NCBI GenBank assembly: GCA_019689635.1
Contig: JADGHB010000018.1
Location: forward strand, 1 to 50,390
Length of the DNA stretch: 50,390 nt
From: Nevskia sp.
GTDB lineage: Bacteria; Pseudomonadota; Gammaproteobacteria; Nevskiales; Nevskiaceae
Reading direction: 5' to 3'
The translations under genes and the position numbers were made by a program. The notes under the pieces are model-generated. The model was not told the origin of the DNA. It searched no databases and saw only the letters and a list, made by a program, of their open reading frames with translations. Positions 17,993-26,140 of the stretch are shown in pieces. The number at the start of each line of letters is the position of its first letter. Positions within the stretch are counted from its first letter, which is position 1.

Positions 17993-18237
17993 GGCCGCTC
18001 GCCGCTTTCGAACAGCTCGAGGGCCTCTTCGGTCAGCGGCGCATCGAAATCGTCGGCGACTTTGATCTCGCCTTTCATCAAGCCGAATTTGATCCGCGGA
18101 GGCTTGCGCTCGTCGAGCGGCACCAGCTTGGCCATCGGCTTGCCCGACTTGGAGATGACGAAGGTCTTACCCTTGCTGGCCTGATCGACCAGCTCGGAGA
18201 GCCGGGTCTTGGCTTCGTACAGGTTCAACTGCTTCAT
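17989..18237 (-). CDS. Phd/YefM-type antitoxin
   Basis: An 82-residue antitoxin. The N-terminal Phd/YefM DNA-binding fold starts MKQLNLYEAKTRLSELVDQAS and continues KGKTFVISKSGKPMAKLVPL. The C-terminal part (DDFDAPLTEEALELFESGE) is acidic and would wrap the VapC toxin. It overlaps the toxin start by 4 bp. An inverted repeat coinciding with its putative -35 box supports conditional autoregulation by the antitoxin-toxin complex. Confidence 0.9.
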   Translation of the reverse strand: MKQLNLYEAKTRLSELVDQASKGKTFVISKSGKPMAKLVPLDERKPPRIKFGLMKGEIKVADDFDAPLTEEALELFESGERP

Positions 18238-18249
18238 GACCGCGCCACG

Positions 18250-18295
18250 GGTTGTATTTCCACAACCAGTGTATGCGTTTGACCAACTTGGTCAA
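18250..18295 (-). promoter_or_regulatory. Promoter and operator of the phd-vapC module
   Basis: Two inverted repeats lie just upstream of the antitoxin. One is a 7-bp-arm palindrome TTGACCA-agt-TGGTCAA (18279-18295), whose first half forms a near-consensus -35 (TTGACC) with TACACT about 16 bp downstream. The other is GGTTGT-n6-ACAACC (18250-18267) near the expected transcription start. Placement at both promoter ends fits cooperative repression. Confidence 0.55.
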
Positions 18296-18747
18296 GTGCG
18301 GCCGGGCAGCGCGTAGCTGCCGGTGACGTGGGCGACCAGCGTGTCCTCGCCGGCGCTGCGCAGCTCCACGCGCATGACCGCGAGCTTGCGGCCGAGCTTG
18401 AGCAGATGCGCCTCGGCCAGCACGTCGGCCGGCTTGGGCTTGCGCAGGAAATGCAGGTTCATGTCCGCCGTCACCGCCAGCAGCTCCGGCCCGAGGTGGG
18501 CCAGCACCAGCGCGTACATCGCCGAATCCGCGGCCGTCATCAGCACCGGCCCGGCCAGCGTGCCGCCCGGCCGCAGCATCCACGGCTGGTATTGCAGCCG
18601 CACCACCGCGCGGCCCGGCTCCAGGCGCTCGATCGCAAAGCCCGCGCGCTCGGCCAGCGGCAGGCCGGCGCGGATCAGGCGCTCGACTTCGGCGGCGGCG
18701 AGCTTGAGGGCCGGCGCCGTGGCGGGATGCTGTGTCCTGTCGTTCAT
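18292..18747 (-). CDS. PaaI/DUF4442-like hotdog thioesterase
   Basis: A 151-residue single hotdog-fold protein. The pattern LRPGGTLAGPVLMTAADSAMYALVLAHLG (about residues 57-85) matches the PaaI-type active-site helix, where Gly and an acidic residue position an acyl-CoA thioester. VTADMNLHFLRKPKP follows as the family strand. I prefer the ATG at 18747 over a TTG at 18759. It sits 8 bp behind the second vapC, so it may be carried on that toxin-antitoxin transcript. The substrate is unknown. Confidence 0.8.
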   Translation of the reverse strand: MNDRTQHPATAPALKLAAAEVERLIRAGLPLAERAGFAIERLEPGRAVVRLQYQPWMLRPGGTLAGPVLMTAADSAMYALVLAHLGPELLAVTADMNLHFLRKPKPADVLAEAHLLKLGRKLAVMRVELRSAGEDTLVAHVTGSYALPGRT

Positions 18748-18755
18748 CGGACGTT

Positions 18756-19151
18756 TCAAGTCAGCAGGCGCAGCGGGAAACAGCGTCGGATCGCCTCGAA
18801 ATCGCGGTCTTTGGTCAACAATTCATGCCCGCCGCGCAGACACAGCCGCGCGATCAGGCAATCGATGGTGGAGCGAAGGGTATAGCCGGCCGCGCGGCAC
18901 ACGCGGAAAATGCGCGCCGCCTGCACATAGTCTTCGCGTTCCAGTTCGCCGGCGCTTTCGAAACCCGTGAGCAGTTCGGCGACGAGCCGGGCCTGCCGTT
19001 CGGAGCGGATGCCGAGCAGAATCTCGGTCATGACCGGCCCGGGCACGGCGATCGGCTCGTCGCGTTCGATCGCGGCTACCAACTTGAGCGCTTCTGGCGA
19101 AGGGTGGCCGTTGAGATGGTCGATCCAGACCGAAGTGTCGACGATCAGCAC
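18756..19151 (-). CDS. PIN-domain toxin VapC
   Basis: A 131-residue PIN-domain ribonuclease toxin, distinct from the one at 17615. Catalytic acidic positions are Asp5 (LIVDTSVWIDHL), Glu in VMTEILLGIRS, Asp in STIDCLIARLC and Asp in LLTKDRDFEAI. The start is a GTG at 19151, 6 nt after the vapB stop. The sequence type (MTEILLG, TIDCLIA) is the common VapC group that pairs with short VapB antitoxins, as here. Confidence 0.9.
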   Translation of the reverse strand: MLIVDTSVWIDHLNGHPSPEALKLVAAIERDEPIAVPGPVMTEILLGIRSERQARLVAELLTGFESAGELEREDYVQAARIFRVCRAAGYTLRSTIDCLIARLCLRGGHELLTKDRDFEAIRRCFPLRLLT

Positions 19152-19157
19152 GCGCGT

Positions 19158-19355
19158 TCAGCGCCGACGCGCACGCAGCGCGTCGAGATCACTCTCCCAA
19201 GCGACCTTGCCGCGCAGCGCGAGCAGGCGCAGGCGCTTGAGCCGCCGGGCATGATCCTGCAGCGCGGCGTTCACCGCCTCCTTCTTGGTCGCATAGCGCC
19301 CGAGCCGCTGCACTTGACCGAGGGCCCGTTCGTCCAATTCAATGTTGGTACGCAT
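19158..19355 (-). CDS. VapB-type antitoxin
   Basis: A 65-residue antitoxin. The first about 32 residues (MRTNIELDERALGQ, then RYATKKEAVNAAL) form a VapB ribbon-helix-helix domain. The basic helix and short tail (KVAWESDLDALRARRR) would contact VapC; the KVxWESDLD box is typical of antitoxins of this class. The start at 19355 is set by the conserved MRTNIELD. Its N-terminal 92 bp recur as a broken copy at 20019-20109. Confidence 0.85.
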   Translation of the reverse strand: MRTNIELDERALGQVQRLGRYATKKEAVNAALQDHARRLKRLRLLALRGKVAWESDLDALRARRR

Positions 19356-19365
19356 CGTTGAGCCT

Positions 19366-19394
19366 GGTGTAAGAATCGCAGTGAATTGTACACC
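19366..19394 (-). promoter_or_regulatory. Promoter/operator region of vapBC
   Basis: An inverted repeat GGTGTA-n17-TACACC spans a good -10 hexamer on the minus strand (TACAAT, 19385-19390), about 30 bp upstream of vapB. The repeat overlaps the -10, as expected for a VapB ribbon-helix-helix operator. No strong -35 box is seen. Confidence 0.45.
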
Positions 19395-19432
19395 TGCGCC
19401 GACTCGTGATGTGCTCATGCGTGCGCAAGGCG

Positions 19433-19762
19433 TTAATCCGCCAAGCCCATGACGAATGCCAAGGCAATGTTCAATCGGGCGATGTCCCGGTCGTCGAGAT
19501 GACCGATGCGCCGCCCGATGCGTTCGCGACGGATCGTGACCGGCTTGTCGGCCATCACCTGGGATCGCCCCCGCAGGCCGTTGGTCGAGGACGGCTCGAC
19601 GGTCACGCGGAAGTCGGGTGCATCGCTCAGCCCGGAAGTCATCTGGCAAACGACGACCGAGGCATGGCTCGCGGGAAACGCGTCGGTCTGCACGATCACG
19701 GCGGGACGCGGCTTGCCGCAGTCGCCGGCCGCGGCAACGGTGACCACGTCGCCGCGTCTCAT
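19433..19762 (-). CDS. MazF/PemK-type mRNA interferase toxin
   Basis: A 109-residue protein with the MazF/PemK fold: MRRGDVVTVA at the start, then GKPRPAVIVQTDAF (the RPAVIVQ box of the family), TVEPSSTNGLRGRSQVMADKPVTIRRERIG and the closing IARLNIALAFVMGL. It should be a sequence-specific endoribonuclease. The start at 19762 overlaps the antitoxin stop as ATGA. Pairing with a DUF3018-type antitoxin is a recognised arrangement. Confidence 0.88.
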   Translation of the reverse strand: MRRGDVVTVAAAGDCGKPRPAVIVQTDAFPASHASVVVCQMTSGLSDAPDFRVTVEPSSTNGLRGRSQVMADKPVTIRRERIGRRIGHLDDRDIARLNIALAFVMGLAD

Positions 19763-19962
19763 CCTCCATCGAATTCCGAAACCGCCTCGATCCACTCCAT
19801 GGCCGCGCGCTCGCGCTCGCCGCGCAGCCCAGCCACCTGCCTAGCGATGCGCCGGCGCACGGCGTTCGATCTGGCATCCGGCACCACGAGCCGCAATTCG
19901 CGCAAGCCGCGAGCGCGGCGCCGTTCGCGCATCGCCCTCATGCGTTCCGCCGCCAAGGCCAT
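19759..19962 (-). CDS. DUF3018/MazE-family antitoxin
   Basis: A 67-residue basic protein, MRAMRERRRARGLRELRLVV then PDARSNAVRRRIARQVAGL, and an acidic tail (AMEWIEAVSEFD) suited to neutralise the toxin. The pattern fits the MazE-family antitoxins annotated DUF3018. The ATG at 19962 has a GAGGAGG ribosome site 5 nt upstream. A perfect 12-bp palindrome lies 29 bp before the start. Translation is coupled to the toxin through ATGA. Confidence 0.82.
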   Translation of the reverse strand: MALAAERMRAMRERRRARGLRELRLVVPDARSNAVRRRIARQVAGLRGERERAAMEWIEAVSEFDGG

Positions 19963-19990
19963 GACCGCCTCCTCTGAAAGCCGCAGAAAT

Positions 19991-20002
19991 GTAACGCGTT
20001 AC
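19991..20002 (-). promoter_or_regulatory. Palindromic operator candidate before mazEF
   Basis: GTAACGCGTTAC is a perfect 12-bp palindrome 29 bp upstream of the antitoxin ATG, in a locally AT-richer patch. It is a natural binding site for the antitoxin dimer. The core promoter boxes are not obvious. Confidence 0.45.
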
Positions 20003-20018
20003 GAAGCGGGTTCGCAAT

Positions 20019-20109
20019 GCGGCGTTCACCGCCTCCTTCTTGGTCGCATAGCGACCGAGCCGTTGGATCCGGCCGAGAGCCCTTCGTCCAATTCGATGTT
20101 GGTGCGCAT
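20019..20109 (-). pseudogene. Truncated, frameshifted vapB copy
   Basis: This is a copy of the first 30 codons of the vapB at 19158-19355. The two stretches (19264-19355 and 20019-20109) align with about 11 substitutions and one deleted base within the run following GAGGGCCC/GAGAGCCC. The deletion breaks the frame after about nine codons. The copy ends abruptly where the mazEF upstream region begins, so the C-terminal half and any vapC partner are missing. It is probably what remains of a second vapBC module interrupted by the MazEF module. Confidence 0.75.
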
Positions 20110-20175
20110 CTTCCAGCACAGCAGCGCAGCCCGGATTCCACCGCGCGTCTGCGGGCCGCGCTTGCCGCCCGCCGT

Positions 20176-22311
20176 TCAGGGCCCCTGCGTTTGGGGCAGT
20201 TCCGTGGTGACCAAGGTGGGCGGCGGGATGACGGCGGTATCCATGGTGACGGTCGCCGCGCCGAGCTGCAGGCCCAGGATATTCAGCAGCGCATTGACCA
20301 GATTCAGCAGGGTGACGTTCACCAAGTCGAGCAGCGGCTCCAGCGCGGAGATCAGGCCATTGACCAGGTTGCTGACCAGTCCGACCAAGGCACCGAGCAG
20401 GCCGCCGCCGGTCTGCTCGGTCGTCAATCCGAGCTGAAGATGGACCGCCACCGGTGCGCCGACCGTCTGCGGGTTGTCGGACGAGGTATGCACGGAGGTC
20501 GGGGCGCCGTAGGCGAGATAGGTCGGATACTGCGGTGCCGAGCCGCTGGCGTCGAGCGTGACGGGATCGAAATCCTTAACGTCTTTGGGCAGGGACTCGA
20601 AGCTGCCGGACTTGGCGCCGACGGTGAGGTCGGTCAGCTCCAGGCCGAGCGTGAGATCGGTTTTTCCCAGATTGATCGGCAAGCCGATGCAATGGTGGAA
20701 CAAATCCAGTCCTACGCAGACGTGGCTGGCATCCAGGTTGACTTCCGCCAGCGGCCAGGCGTTTGTGGAAGTATCTAGAGCGGGGACGTTGCCGCTGGTA
20801 CCGACCGGTGGCAGCGAGCCGGTAAACGTGCCGACTTTGACGTCAGCGATGGCGGGAGAGGCGCTCAATCCCGCCGTCGGTGTGGTCTTGCTCGTGGTCG
20901 GGCAGGCCAGCGTATCCAAGCGGGCGACCGCCTGAGCCGCATTCACGTCCGCGCCAATATTGATCGGCCCAGGCGCAACGGTGATCGAAACGTTCAGCCC
21001 CAGAACGCCCAACACATCGAGCAGGCCATTCAGAATGTTATTGATCAACGAAAGCAGTCCCGTTAGCACCTGCCCCGCCTGCACGCGCAGTAGCACGCTG
21101 ATTTCGGCGGTCCGGGCGCACTGGTCGGTGTCGGGATCGCCGCAGCTCTGGCCGGCGCGGACGAGGCCGCTGAACTGGGGCGGCTTGCCTATGTTGACGA
21201 AGACCCGGGCCGTGGCCACGCCGGGAACGTCCACATTCACCGGCAGTGCAATGGGCTGGACCCCGCCGCCGGGCGCCGCTTGGGCGGCCTGGCCCAAGGC
21301 CAGGATCAGATCGAGCAGGTCGACGAAAGGCACGTCGGCGACGATGGCGTCCACCGCGCCGAGGAGATGGCCCAGCGGCACGCCGTTGGGATTGGTGCTG
21401 GCGTTGGCGAGCGACTGGAGCAGGCCGGACACCGTGCCACTGACGACGCCGCTCAAAGCGCCCACCAAGCCGTTCAGAACGTCCGACAGCAGCGGGGTCT
21501 TGGTACTCAAGACCAGCGGGTCGGAGAGATCCTGGACATTCACGCCGACCGCCGTTGCCAGTTGCCCCAGCGAAACATTGACGCTGGCCAGTCCGGCGGT
21601 ACTGCCCGCGACGTTGAGATTGATGATGTTGTTCACGCAGGCGGTGTCGCCGGGCCGGCACAGCAGCGTGCCCAGAAGCAGGTTGAGCACACCGCCGTTC
21701 AGCCCGGCCACCTGGGTGCCGAGATAGTAAGCGCCGCGCGGCGCCTGCTCCGCCGTCGCCGAGGCGTATAGCGTCTGCGGCGTAAAGGCGGCGAAGAATG
21801 GGAACTGATACGAACTCGTCGAGACATTGACCCGCACCGCGTTGATGTGGGAATCGCCGTCGGCCAGCGGAAAAAAGTGACGCTTTCCGTCGTCGTCCAA
21901 TGTGCCCGGACCGCCGTGAGGGTTCCCCGCGTCGTCGATGATCTTCTGTCCCTTGCTGTCGTTGACCCAGCCCACCTCTACCGATTGTGCGCCGTTGATG
22001 CCGGTGAGGGCCGCCGGCGTCAGCGTGTTCTTGTTGGCATTGAGGCTCTGATTCACCGCCGCGGTGACCTCGGCCAGGCTGCCGGGCACGCCGTCGTTGC
22101 CGCAGCCACTGCCCACCTTCGCGCCCGCCAGCGCCGCCAGCACCGCCTGCTTCTGCAGGTCGCGCTGGGCGTAGTAGAGCTGGCCGATGTTGATGGCCAG
22201 CAGCGTGGCGGTGAGCAGGGCGACGAGCGCCACGGCGACGAACACCGCGGCGGCGCCGCGCTGGCGCGCAGGGCCGGACGGCGGACGGCGACGGATCGAA
22301 TGAAGCTTCAT
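20176..22311 (-). CDS. Large TadG-like envelope protein with leucine-rich repeats
   Basis: A 711-residue protein. The N-terminus is a TadE/TadG-type start: basic residues, RQRGAAAVFVAVALVALLTA as a membrane/pseudopilin-like helix (about 17-44), then YYAQRDLQKQAVLAALAGA as in pilus-assembly TadG proteins. The rest is exported. It contains several amphipathic Leu/Asn/Val-rich blocks (LLSDVLNGLVGALSGVVSG, LLSLINNILNGLLDVLG, LLGALVGLVSNLVNGL, LLNLVNALLNILGLQLG) and about eight Cys. No other tad/flp gene is in the window. The start at 22311 follows a leader with a 7-bp hairpin (ggcttgc/gcaagcc, 22341-22363). Function unknown. Confidence 0.8.
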   Translation of the reverse strand: MKLHSIRRRPPSGPARQRGAAAVFVAVALVALLTATLLAINIGQLYYAQRDLQKQAVLAALAGAKVGSGCGNDGVPGSLAEVTAAVNQSLNANKNTLTPAALTGINGAQSVEVGWVNDSKGQKIIDDAGNPHGGPGTLDDDGKRHFFPLADGDSHINAVRVNVSTSSYQFPFFAAFTPQTLYASATAEQAPRGAYYLGTQVAGLNGGVLNLLLGTLLCRPGDTACVNNIINLNVAGSTAGLASVNVSLGQLATAVGVNVQDLSDPLVLSTKTPLLSDVLNGLVGALSGVVSGTVSGLLQSLANASTNPNGVPLGHLLGAVDAIVADVPFVDLLDLILALGQAAQAAPGGGVQPIALPVNVDVPGVATARVFVNIGKPPQFSGLVRAGQSCGDPDTDQCARTAEISVLLRVQAGQVLTGLLSLINNILNGLLDVLGVLGLNVSITVAPGPINIGADVNAAQAVARLDTLACPTTSKTTPTAGLSASPAIADVKVGTFTGSLPPVGTSGNVPALDTSTNAWPLAEVNLDASHVCVGLDLFHHCIGLPINLGKTDLTLGLELTDLTVGAKSGSFESLPKDVKDFDPVTLDASGSAPQYPTYLAYGAPTSVHTSSDNPQTVGAPVAVHLQLGLTTEQTGGGLLGALVGLVSNLVNGLISALEPLLDLVNVTLLNLVNALLNILGLQLGAATVTMDTAVIPPPTLVTTELPQTQGP

Positions 22312-22520
22312 GACGCGACTCCCTGCGGGTGCATCCACGCGGCTTGCGCCGCGCGAGCAAGCCTTATCTAAGACCGAACGGATTGCAATCGCGAGGCAGG
22401 CCGGATGAACGGCACGTCAGTTGCGCCGAACGGCGGGATATTCCGGCGTTCGCCCATCCCGCCGCCGCGCCGTGCCGGTTTCTCGCCGGCGCCCTGCGCG
22501 CCGATTGCGGCTGAAGCGCT

Positions 22521-23411
22521 TCAGACCAGCGCGCGACCGGCCAGCCGCTCCAGCACGCGCAACGGACTGCGGGCGGGATCGTACATGCCGGCCACCGGCA
22601 GGTGCACGGTCTGCTCGAACAGGTATTGCCCGCTCAGCGCCGCATGCGAGGTCTGGTCGGAGAAACAGATCCAGGTGCAACCCGGCGGAAACGCGATCGT
22701 CTCCTGCGGCGCGTGCTGCTGATAGTCCGGGTCCGCCTTCATGCGGTCGTGGAGCTCAAGCATGTAGTGATCGTAGCGGCTGCGGCGCGACTTGGTGATG
22801 CGCAAGGCGGCCAGCAGCGCCGCCGAACCGGGCAGCGGCTTCGATAGCTGCGGCATGAAACGCCGGGCCAGCGCCTCGAAGGGCTCGCCCACCCGCCACA
22901 CCCGGGGCTCGCCGCGCGGATTGACGTTGGCAAACACGCGCAGGATGCGTTCCCCGTGGTTGGGCCGCGAGGGAAAGGCGTCCACGTGCAGGCGGGTGTC
23001 GTCCTTGCGCCAGGAGGTGGCGCGGCCGGCCACCGGCTGCGGCCGGAAGCTCGCGCGCGCGCCGCGCAGGTGCGCGGCATAGCCCGGCGCCAGGCGCTGG
23101 ATCAAGCCGAGCGCCTGCCGGTGGAAACGCTCGATCAGCGCGCGTAGCGCCCGCAGATCGGCGTCGTTGCCGCGCGCGCCCTTGAGTCGCCCGTCCGCCG
23201 GGTCATAACTGATGTTCTTGGACTTGGGATCGGACCAGCGCGGATCCAGGAAATGGCGCTCCTCGGGTCGCAGCTCGAAGGCCAGCCGCGGCAGGTAAAG
23301 GACTTTGCCCGTCTCCAGCAGCGCGGCATAGCGCCGCGCCTGGTCGTCCGAGACCTCGGGCGACCAGGTCGCGATCGGGACTTCGACGACCTGCGACACG
23401 ACGGCCGACAC
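22521..23411 (-). CDS. kdoO: Kdo 3-hydroxylase (Fe(II)/2-oxoglutarate dioxygenase)
   Basis: A 296-residue member of the Kdo-hydroxylase family, which converts Kdo in the inner core of lipopolysaccharide to the 3-hydroxylated sugar Ko, changing outer-membrane stability. The facial triad is visible as His142-x-Asp144 (RLHVDAFPSRP) and His257 (QTSHAAL), with an Arg-rich 2-oxoglutarate site (GERILRVFANVNP). The start is GTG at 23411, 6 bp after the mscL stop. It is the last gene of the alg-hem block. Its presence points to a Gram-negative with Ko-containing core. Confidence 0.88.
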   Translation of the reverse strand: MSAVVSQVVEVPIATWSPEVSDDQARRYAALLETGKVLYLPRLAFELRPEERHFLDPRWSDPKSKNISYDPADGRLKGARGNDADLRALRALIERFHRQALGLIQRLAPGYAAHLRGARASFRPQPVAGRATSWRKDDTRLHVDAFPSRPNHGERILRVFANVNPRGEPRVWRVGEPFEALARRFMPQLSKPLPGSAALLAALRITKSRRSRYDHYMLELHDRMKADPDYQQHAPQETIAFPPGCTWICFSDQTSHAALSGQYLFEQTVHLPVAGMYDPARSPLRVLERLAGRALV

Positions 23412-23417
23412 GACGCC

Positions 23418-23834
23418 TCAAAGCGGGCTGCGCCGGGCGAGCAAGTCGCGGATTTCGCCCAGCAGCTTCTCCTCCGCCGTGGGCGCGGGCGGCGGCGCGG
23501 GCGCGGCCTCTTGTTTGCGCTTCATGCGATTGATGGCCTTGACGAACAGGAAGATGGCGAACGCGACGATGACGAAATCGAAGCAGGCCTGAACGAATTT
23601 GCCGTAGGCCAGCAGCACCGCCGGGGTCTTGCCGTCGGCCGAGGCGGCTTTGAGGGTCAGTGCCAGATCGGTGAAGTTGATGCCGCCGGTGATCAATCCC
23701 AGCACCGGCATGAAGACGTCGCCGACCAGCGAGGAGACGATCTTGCCGAAGGCGGTGCCGATGATCACGCCCACGGCGAGATCCACGACATTGCCGCGCA
23801 GGGCGAACTCCCGAAATTCCTTCAGCATGCTCAT
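23418..23834 (-). CDS. mscL: Large-conductance mechanosensitive channel MscL
   Basis: A 138-residue channel that opens on membrane stretch during osmotic downshock. It has the N-terminal amphipathic helix ([20 protein letters not shown]), TM1 with the gate ([15 protein letters not shown]), TM2 ([22 protein letters not shown]) and the C-terminal helix ([12 protein letters not shown]). An Ala/Pro-rich linker (about 110-119) precedes the terminal helix. Normal length. It lies 34 bp after hemY and 6 bp before kdoO. Confidence 0.96.
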   Translation of the reverse strand: MSMLKEFREFALRGNVVDLAVGVIIGTAFGKIVSSLVGDVFMPVLGLITGGINFTDLALTLKAASADGKTPAVLLAYGKFVQACFDFVIVAFAIFLFVKAINRMKRKQEAAPAPPPAPTAEEKLLGEIRDLLARRSPL

Positions 23835-23868
23835 GGCGCGCTCCCTTGGATGGATACCGGTGCCGATT

Positions 23869-25065
23869 CTACGGTGCCGTCGCGCCGGCGGCGGCGAGCT
23901 CCAGGCCCTGGCGGTAATACCGCGCCGCCTCCTCCGGGTGTTGGGTGTCGGCGCACAGCCGCGCGAGATCGAGATAGAGCCGGGGCGCCGGCCGCTGGCG
24001 CAGCGCCGCCTCCAGGTAACTGCGCGCCTTGCCCCACAGCTTGTTGGCGAGACAGGCGCGGCCGGCGATCGCCAGCAGCTCCGGCTTTTCGCCATAGCGC
24101 GCGAGCCACTCCTCGATCTGGGCGAGATGAGCGACGGGATCGGCCGCGTGCAGATCGCCGTACAACGACGCCAGCTCGGCGTCCCAGGACTGCGCCAGCC
24201 GCTGGGCGACGAAGGCCAGCGCCTCGGCGTCGGCGTTGACCCGCGCCAGGGCGCGCGCATAGTGGCGCGCCAGCTCCGCGTCGCCGCGCAGTTCGCCCGC
24301 CGAATCCCACAGAGCCTTGAGCCGGTCCAGGCGCGCGGCTTGCGCCGCCGCGCCCATCAGTTCGGTAATCGCGCGCAGACGCAGCGCGGCGGCGCGCGGC
24401 GTGCTCCAGGCGCTGCGCGTGGCGGGGTCGGAAAGCAAGGCGTGGAGCGCTTCCCAGTCGCCGAGCGCGGCCTGGCTCTCCGCCAGGAGTTCGATGACGT
24501 AGGGATGCCGCGGATCCTTGTCGCGCAGGCGCTGGGCGGTGGCGCGTGCGGCCTCGAAGTCGCCGCGCCGACGCTGCAGCTCGGCGGCGGACAGCAGCGT
24601 GGCGAACTCGGCCTCGGGCTTGTTCAGCGCGGCCAGCCGCAGGTAATGCTCGCGCCGCGCGGCGGCGTTCTGGCGCTGCGCCGCGCGCGCGGCGGCGAGA
24701 TAGTTCAGGTGCGCGGCGCGATGATCGGCGGCGCGGCGCACCAGCTCGATTTCGGCGCGCCGCCAACGGCCTTCGAACAAGCGCTCCAGGCCTTTTTCGA
24801 AGGATTCCCGCGCGCGATCCTCGCGCCGGCGGGCCAGGGACGCGCGCAACGTGCCCGGCAGACGCACGGCCAACCCCAAAAGCCGCAGCAGCAGATAGAC
24901 GACCAGGAACCACAGCGCCACGCCCAGCACCAGCACCGCCAGCGAGGTTTCCACCACCCAGGGACCGTAGTTGATCAGCACGTAGCCCGCGTCGGGCTTG
25001 AGCAGCAGGATGGCGCCCGCGCCCGCGGCGAAGACCAAGAGCAGGAACAGGAAGAAGAGGATCAT
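23869..25065 (-). CDS. hemY: HemY-type membrane-anchored TPR protein
   Basis: A 398-residue protein of the proteobacterial HemY family (not the Bacillus protoporphyrinogen oxidase of that name). Two N-terminal transmembrane helices (about 2-21 and 40-66) are followed by the family stretch [20 protein letters not shown] and a run of TPR-like helices to the C-terminus. It is thought to scaffold enzymes late in heme synthesis. It lies 16 bp downstream of hemX. The last TPR ([13 protein letters not shown]) is intact. Confidence 0.9.
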   Translation of the reverse strand: MILFFLFLLLVFAAGAGAILLLKPDAGYVLINYGPWVVETSLAVLVLGVALWFLVVYLLLRLLGLAVRLPGTLRASLARRREDRARESFEKGLERLFEGRWRRAEIELVRRAADHRAAHLNYLAAARAAQRQNAAARREHYLRLAALNKPEAEFATLLSAAELQRRRGDFEAARATAQRLRDKDPRHPYVIELLAESQAALGDWEALHALLSDPATRSAWSTPRAAALRLRAITELMGAAAQAARLDRLKALWDSAGELRGDAELARHYARALARVNADAEALAFVAQRLAQSWDAELASLYGDLHAADPVAHLAQIEEWLARYGEKPELLAIAGRACLANKLWGKARSYLEAALRQRPAPRLYLDLARLCADTQHPEEAARYYRQGLELAAAGATAP

Positions 25066-25081
25066 GGGAGCGCGCGGCGCT

Positions 25082-26140
25082 TCAATGCGCTGGTGCGTCG
25101 AGATAGGCGCGCAGCAGATCGAGACTGCGGCTCAAGTCCGGCAGCGGCGGCGACAAGTCCAGCCCGCGCAGGCGTTCGATCTCGCTGCGCGCCGCGGCCA
25201 CCCCCGGATCCTCGACCCGGTAATAGTCGTCCAGCCAGCGTGCGGCCGAGTCCAGCGCGCCGCGGAACGCCGCGGTGTCGCCTTCCAAGAGCGCCGCGCG
25301 CGCCGACTCCAACTTGAGCAGATAAAGTTGTTCCACGAGCGCTTCCTGTTCGGGCGGCAAGAGCGGCGCGAGCGGACGGTCGGTGCGGCGCACCACGAAC
25401 ACGGCACGCAGCAACTGTTTGAACGAAGCCCAGCCGCGCGCCCAGAAACCGCCGCTGGCGCTCGTTGGCGTCGCGGTCGTCACCGGCGCCGGCGGCAGAC
25501 CCGGCCGGCTGCGCAGGGGCAAGGTGCTGGCGCGATCGATCAGGCCGTTGAGTGCCAGCGCGGCGGAATCGCGATCCGCCTGCGGCACCGCGAGCAGCGC
25601 GGCGCGCTCGTCGGCCAGCGCCTTGCGCACGTCATAGAGCCGTGGCTCGGACAAGCTCGCCAAGCGCTGGTCGGCCAGTGCCAACGCGGCCGCGGCGCCG
25701 TGCGCGTCGTGGGCGAGCTGCGCGCGCTCGTTGGCCAGCAGCAGCAACTGCTCGACCCCATACAGCTGCGCGCGCCGGCGACCGCCGTTGAGGTCGGCTT
25801 CCAGGCGCGCCAGCGCCTGGTCGGCGCCATCGGCGCGAGACTGGAGTTTCGCCACGTCGTCCTGGGCTTTGCGCAGGCTGTCGCCGAGGTCGTCTTGATG
25901 CTCGCGAAGCGATTCGAGCTCGCCTTCGGCGTCGGCCAGTTCGTGCGACAGGCGCCGCAACAGGGTTTCCTGCGCTGCGACCATGTCTTGGGTCTCGGCG
26001 CGCAGTTTCCACACGCGCCAGCCACCATAGCCCGCCGCGGCGAGAAACGACAGCGCGAGCAGCACCGCCAGGACCGCAGCCCACCGACGCCAGCGGCGCG
26101 GCGCGGGCGCACTCGGATCAAGGTTCATCGTAGAAGTCAT
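25082..26140 (-). CDS. hemX: HemX-like membrane protein of the heme operon
   Basis: A 352-residue protein often labelled uroporphyrinogen-III C-methyltransferase because of E. coli HemX, but no SAM-methyltransferase domain is present. It has a single transmembrane helix (about residues 28-48) and a long heptad-rich coiled coil (about 60-115: RRLSHELADAEGELESLRE and on). A helical C-terminal domain carries the family stretch WASFKQLLRAVFVVRRTDRP. The start at 26140 overlaps the hemD stop by ATGA; a second ATG at 26128 is possible. It probably has a structural role with HemY. Confidence 0.85.
   Translation of the reverse strand: MTSTMNLDPSAPAPRRWRRWAAVLAVLLALSFLAAAGYGGWRVWKLRAETQDMVAAQETLLRRLSHELADAEGELESLREHQDDLGDSLRKAQDDVAKLQSRADGADQALARLEADLNGGRRRAQLYGVEQLLLLANERAQLAHDAHGAAAALALADQRLASLSEPRLYDVRKALADERAALLAVPQADRDSAALALNGLIDRASTLPLRSRPGLPPAPVTTATPTSASGGFWARGWASFKQLLRAVFVVRRTDRPLAPLLPPEQEALVEQLYLLKLESARAALLEGDTAAFRGALDSAARWLDDYYRVEDPGVAAARSEIERLRGLDLSPPLPDLSRSLDLLRAYLDAPAH

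Noticed and set aside
18748-18759. TTG start four codons upstream for the hotdog thioesterase
   Set aside because: It overlaps the vapC stop and adds nothing conserved; the ATG at 18747 is preferred.
25082-26140. Reading HemX as a uroporphyrinogen methyltransferase
   Set aside because: No SAM-binding motif is present. The sequence is one membrane helix, a coiled coil and a helical tail, as in HemX.
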